A stretch of 8,350 nucleotides of DNA from Planctomycetota bacterium (GTDB lineage Bacteria > Planctomycetota > GCA-002687715 > DRQF01), in the NCBI GenBank assembly GCA_015485455.1, contig WFTN01000314.1, positions 1-8,350 on the forward strand, given 5' to 3'. Below the pieces are notes generated by a model that worked only from the letters and a program-made list of their open reading frames with translations, had not been told where the DNA came from and searched no databases. Shown here piece by piece: positions 6,479 through 8,350 of this stretch (positions within the stretch are counted from its first letter, which is position 1; every line of letters begins with the position of its first letter). The position numbers and the translations under genes are program-made.

Positions 6479-7831
6479 TTAAATCAATTCGCCAAAGAGG
6501 GTGAGGGCGGTGACGTCAACGATCCGAACTTTGACAAACTCCCCAGTGAAGTCCCGGGCTGCACGAAATACCACAATCCAGTTTTGGGAAGTTCGACCAA
6601 ACCATCGCGTTTCATCACGCTTGGAGATTCCTTCCACCAGGATCTCGTGCACTTCACCGATGCGTGCCAAATGGAGCTTTCGAGACATCCGCTCTTGCTC
6701 CGCAAGAAGGATCTGATTGCGTTCCTTCTTCTTCTCCACGGGTACATCATCTGGTTGACTGCGAGCGGCCCGGGTTCCGCTCCGAACGCTATATTTGAAA
6801 ACGAAAGAAGTCTGGAACTCGACATCACGCAACAGTTGAACACTTTTGTCAAAGTCTTCGTCTGTTTCTCCGGGAGAGCCAACGATCCAGTCAGTTGCCA
6901 TGGAGATATCAGGAACAACACGACGAATCATGTCGATCGTTCGACGATAACTTTCCACATCATGACCTCGATTCATGCGTTTTAAGATGGTGTCCGAACC
7001 CGTCTGCACCGGAAGATGAAGATAGCGCGAGTGAACCGGGTTGTCCCGAATCACACTCATGAGTTCTTCGTCAATGTGTGTCGGATGGGAAGTGATGAAC
7101 TGAAGGCGTTTGAGGCCCTTGAGCTTGCCTAGCCTTTCCAAGAGCCTCGCAAGGTTCTCCCCCTGATTCAGATCTAAGCCATAAGTGTTGACCCTTTGCC
7201 CCAACAAAGTGATTTGTTGCACCCCATCGTCGATCAAGGCCCGCACTTCGTCTTCAATACTCTGAGGGCCCCGGCTGCGTTCTCGGCCTTGAGTAAAGGG
7301 AACAATGCAAAAGGTACAGAACTTGTCGCAACCACGCATGATGGTGACAAAAGCCTGATGCTTCACTGGTCTCTGAGTGATGTCCCGGTCGTAACTGACC
7401 TCGCCTCCGTCGATTGCAATAACTTTGTCTTTGTGCCCCAGTTCCTTGACGAAGTCAGCCACATCTTCAAACCGTTGGGTACCAACAACTAAGTCGACAT
7501 GAGGGGCTCGTTCAAAGATCGCCTCTTTTTGGTTCTGGGCCATACACCCCATGACCCCAATGATGGTGCCTGGCTTTTCCTTCTTCAGACGCTTCAACCC
7601 ACCCAAGCGACCGAAAATACGTTCCTCCGCGTGTTCCCGTACGCTACATGCGTAGTAGAGAATGACATCAGCATCCTCCAAGACCTCCGTGCGGGTAAAG
7701 CCGTCATCCCGGAGCCGCCCGACCACCAACTCGGCATCGTTCTTGTTCATTTGGCAGCCAAAGTCTTCCATGAAGACCCGACGAACTTTTTGCCCGGACT
7801 TAGAAGGACTGGAATCGATTGTGTGTTCCAT
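6479..7831 (-). CDS. miaB: tRNA-2-methylthio-N6-dimethylallyladenosine synthase (MiaB)
   Basis: 450 residues, the usual length. MiaB is a radical-SAM methylthiotransferase that converts i6A37 to ms2i6A37 in tRNAs reading UNN codons, using two [4Fe-4S] clusters. The N-terminal UPF0004 domain (about 17-130) carries the auxiliary-cluster cysteines 26 (DFGCQMN), 62 (YYACSVREHAEERIFGRLG) and 96 (GVMGCMAQ). The radical-SAM CxxxCxxC is at 168, 172 and 175 in RGCDKFCTFCIVPFTQGRERSR region. Further MiaB hallmarks are LLGQRVNTYG, SHPTHIDEELM and LHLPVQTGSD. A TRAM-type RNA-binding domain ends the protein (about 390-450). SVREHAEERIFGRLG and the CIVPFTQGRERSR segment favour MiaB over RimO or MtaB. The ATG at 7831 is the first usable start after an in-frame TGA; a ribosome binding site is not obvious. 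It is 2 nt upstream of ribD and almost certainly cotranscribed with it. Confidence 0.97.
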   Translation of the reverse strand: MEHTIDSSPSKSGQKVRRVFMEDFGCQMNKNDAELVVGRLRDDGFTRTEVLEDADVILYYACSVREHAEERIFGRLGGLKRLKKEKPGTIIGVMGCMAQNQKEAIFERAPHVDLVVGTQRFEDVADFVKELGHKDKVIAIDGGEVSYDRDITQRPVKHQAFVTIMRGCDKFCTFCIVPFTQGRERSRGPQSIEDEVRALIDDGVQQITLLGQRVNTYGLDLNQGENLARLLERLGKLKGLKRLQFITSHPTHIDEELMSVIRDNPVHSRYLHLPVQTGSDTILKRMNRGHDVESYRRTIDMIRRVVPDISMATDWIVGSPGETDEDFDKSVQLLRDVEFQTSFVFKYSVRSGTRAARSQPDDVPVEKKKERNQILLAEQERMSRKLHLARIGEVHEILVEGISKRDETRWFGRTSQNWIVVFRAARDFTGEFVKVRIVDVTALTLFGELI

Positions 7832-8181
7832 GGGTGGACCCGTACAGCTTCTTTGGCGACAACTGAGTCAGGACCGAAAGGGCCTGTAGTCAGGAGCAGC
7901 TCTTGGTTGGGAAAATGCACATGAGGCGCTTTACCCGAAATGTTCAGGGCCACGATCTCATGAAAAAGTCAGGTTAAGGCTCGGTCAAGAATAGCTTCAC
8001 ATTCTCGACTGAACTTTAAGATTCTAACCAGAGCCTCATGGTCAACAAGAATGCCACCACAAAGACCGCACCGTCTTTCCAAAGGATGTCATACGTCTGG
8101 GAGCCACCGTAAGTATTGCTTTACAAGCAGACCTGGATCCTCCTCTTGGCCGACAGCCAACCTATGGGCCCAAGTCCTTTC
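7832..8181 (-). pseudogene. Protein-like frame broken by two TGA codons upstream of miaB
   Basis: Between the end of the right-hand fragment and miaB, one minus frame (codons ending at 8181, 8178 and so on) has only two stops in about 117 codons, both TGA (8091-8089 and 7971-7969). The three pieces read like protein: LAVGQEEDPGLLVKQYLRWL, then HPLERRCGLCGGILVDHEAL with a CxxC zinc-ribbon-like motif, then ALNISGKAPHVHFPNQELLL, which runs on into the miaB start. The other frames have more stops. TGG-to-TGA mutation in a decaying gene would explain this; short independent ORFs or chance are alternatives. A small GTG ORF (7953) overlaps miaB. Nothing else is seen in this gap. Confidence 0.25.
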
Positions 8182-8192
8182 TCAAAAGCATC

Positions 8193-8350
8193 TTAGAGAA
8201 TTTTCACAATTTTCTTTCCAATGGCATAGCCCTTGCGAAAAGGGATGACGACGACGCTCGTAAGAGGGTCGTCCAAGGCTTTGTAAGCCGGAGCAAGTGT
8301 TGGGTGATATTTCCAGAGCCGGGGAACCTTTTGGTCCCTCGGCTCTATTT
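8193..8350 (-). CDS. C-terminal fragment of an unrecognised protein, 5' end outside window
   Basis: A minus-strand frame enters from the right edge (first full codon 8348) and runs 51 codons to TAA at 8195-8193. It reads ...VPRLWKYHPTLAPAYKALDD then PLTSVVVIPFRKGYAIGKKI, ending VKIL. The hydrophobic strand and basic tail look protein-like, and third-position base use resembles the neighbours. A second minus frame is open over the same stretch but reads less like a protein. No family is recognised. A strong hairpin at 8315-8346 falls inside it, which is unusual for coding sequence and lowers confidence. If real, it precedes miaB by 361 nt. Confidence 0.4.
   Translation of the reverse strand, partial: IEPRDQKVPRLWKYHPTLAPAYKALDDPLTSVVVIPFRKGYAIGKKIVKIL
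8315..8350 (+). terminator. Strong hairpin followed by TTT at the window edge, possible plus-strand terminator
   Basis: 8315-8328 pairs with 8333-8346 over 14 positions (12 Watson-Crick, one G.U, one mismatch) around a TTTT loop, followed by ATTT at the window end. That is terminator-like on the plus strand, but the T-run is cut by the edge and no plus-strand gene ends upstream. On the minus strand there is no T-run. Confidence 0.3.

Noticed and set aside
7499..7924. 141-codon plus-strand frame opposite miaB
   Set aside because: Antisense to a clearly conserved miaB; a shadow frame.
8051..8248. 65-codon plus-strand frame
   Set aside because: Composition rich in Ser, His and Trp with no pattern; it lies opposite the more protein-like minus frames.

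Overview
The window looks like a piece of a bacterial chromosome with about half G+C, probably from a Gram-negative organism: it has a lipobox lipoprotein and dense gene packing with short gaps. The phylum cannot be set from sequence alone. Clear Shine-Dalgarno sites are rare. There are two convergent transcription blocks whose ends nearly touch (stops at 2781 and 2788).

Plus-strand block (1-2781). A gene entering from the left edge encodes a HEAT-like/TPR protein with a C-terminal beta-sandwich-like domain. It is followed 13 nt later by a low-molecular-weight protein tyrosine phosphatase, which overlaps by ATGA a fructosamine/ketosamine kinase-family gene. Phosphatase plus kinase looks like a protein-deglycation (repair) pair: the kinase phosphorylates a sugar adduct on a lysine, and the phosphatase may act on the sugar phosphate or on ribulosamine 5-phosphate.

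Minus-strand block (8350-2788), read right to left. It starts with a C-terminal fragment of an unrecognised gene (8350-8193), then a 361-nt stretch holding a protein-like frame broken by two TGA codons. Next come miaB (tRNA ms2i6A methylthiotransferase) and, 2 nt later, ribD (riboflavin deaminase/reductase). A 323-nt gap (5044-5366) follows, then a TPR lipoprotein gene and a HExxH metallopeptidase-like ORF. These last two ORFs are in the same frame, separated by one TAG codon and 9 nt, so they look like one lipoprotein-TPR-peptidase gene interrupted by an amber codon.

The best candidate for something undescribed is in the 5044-5366 gap. Positions 5211-5233 and 5318-5340 form a 23-position stem with one mismatch whose four wobbles are G.U only if the plus strand is the RNA. 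Inside it are three smaller hairpins, one also containing a plus-specific U.G. This suggests a roughly 130-nt structured RNA on the plus strand, opposite to the flanking genes.
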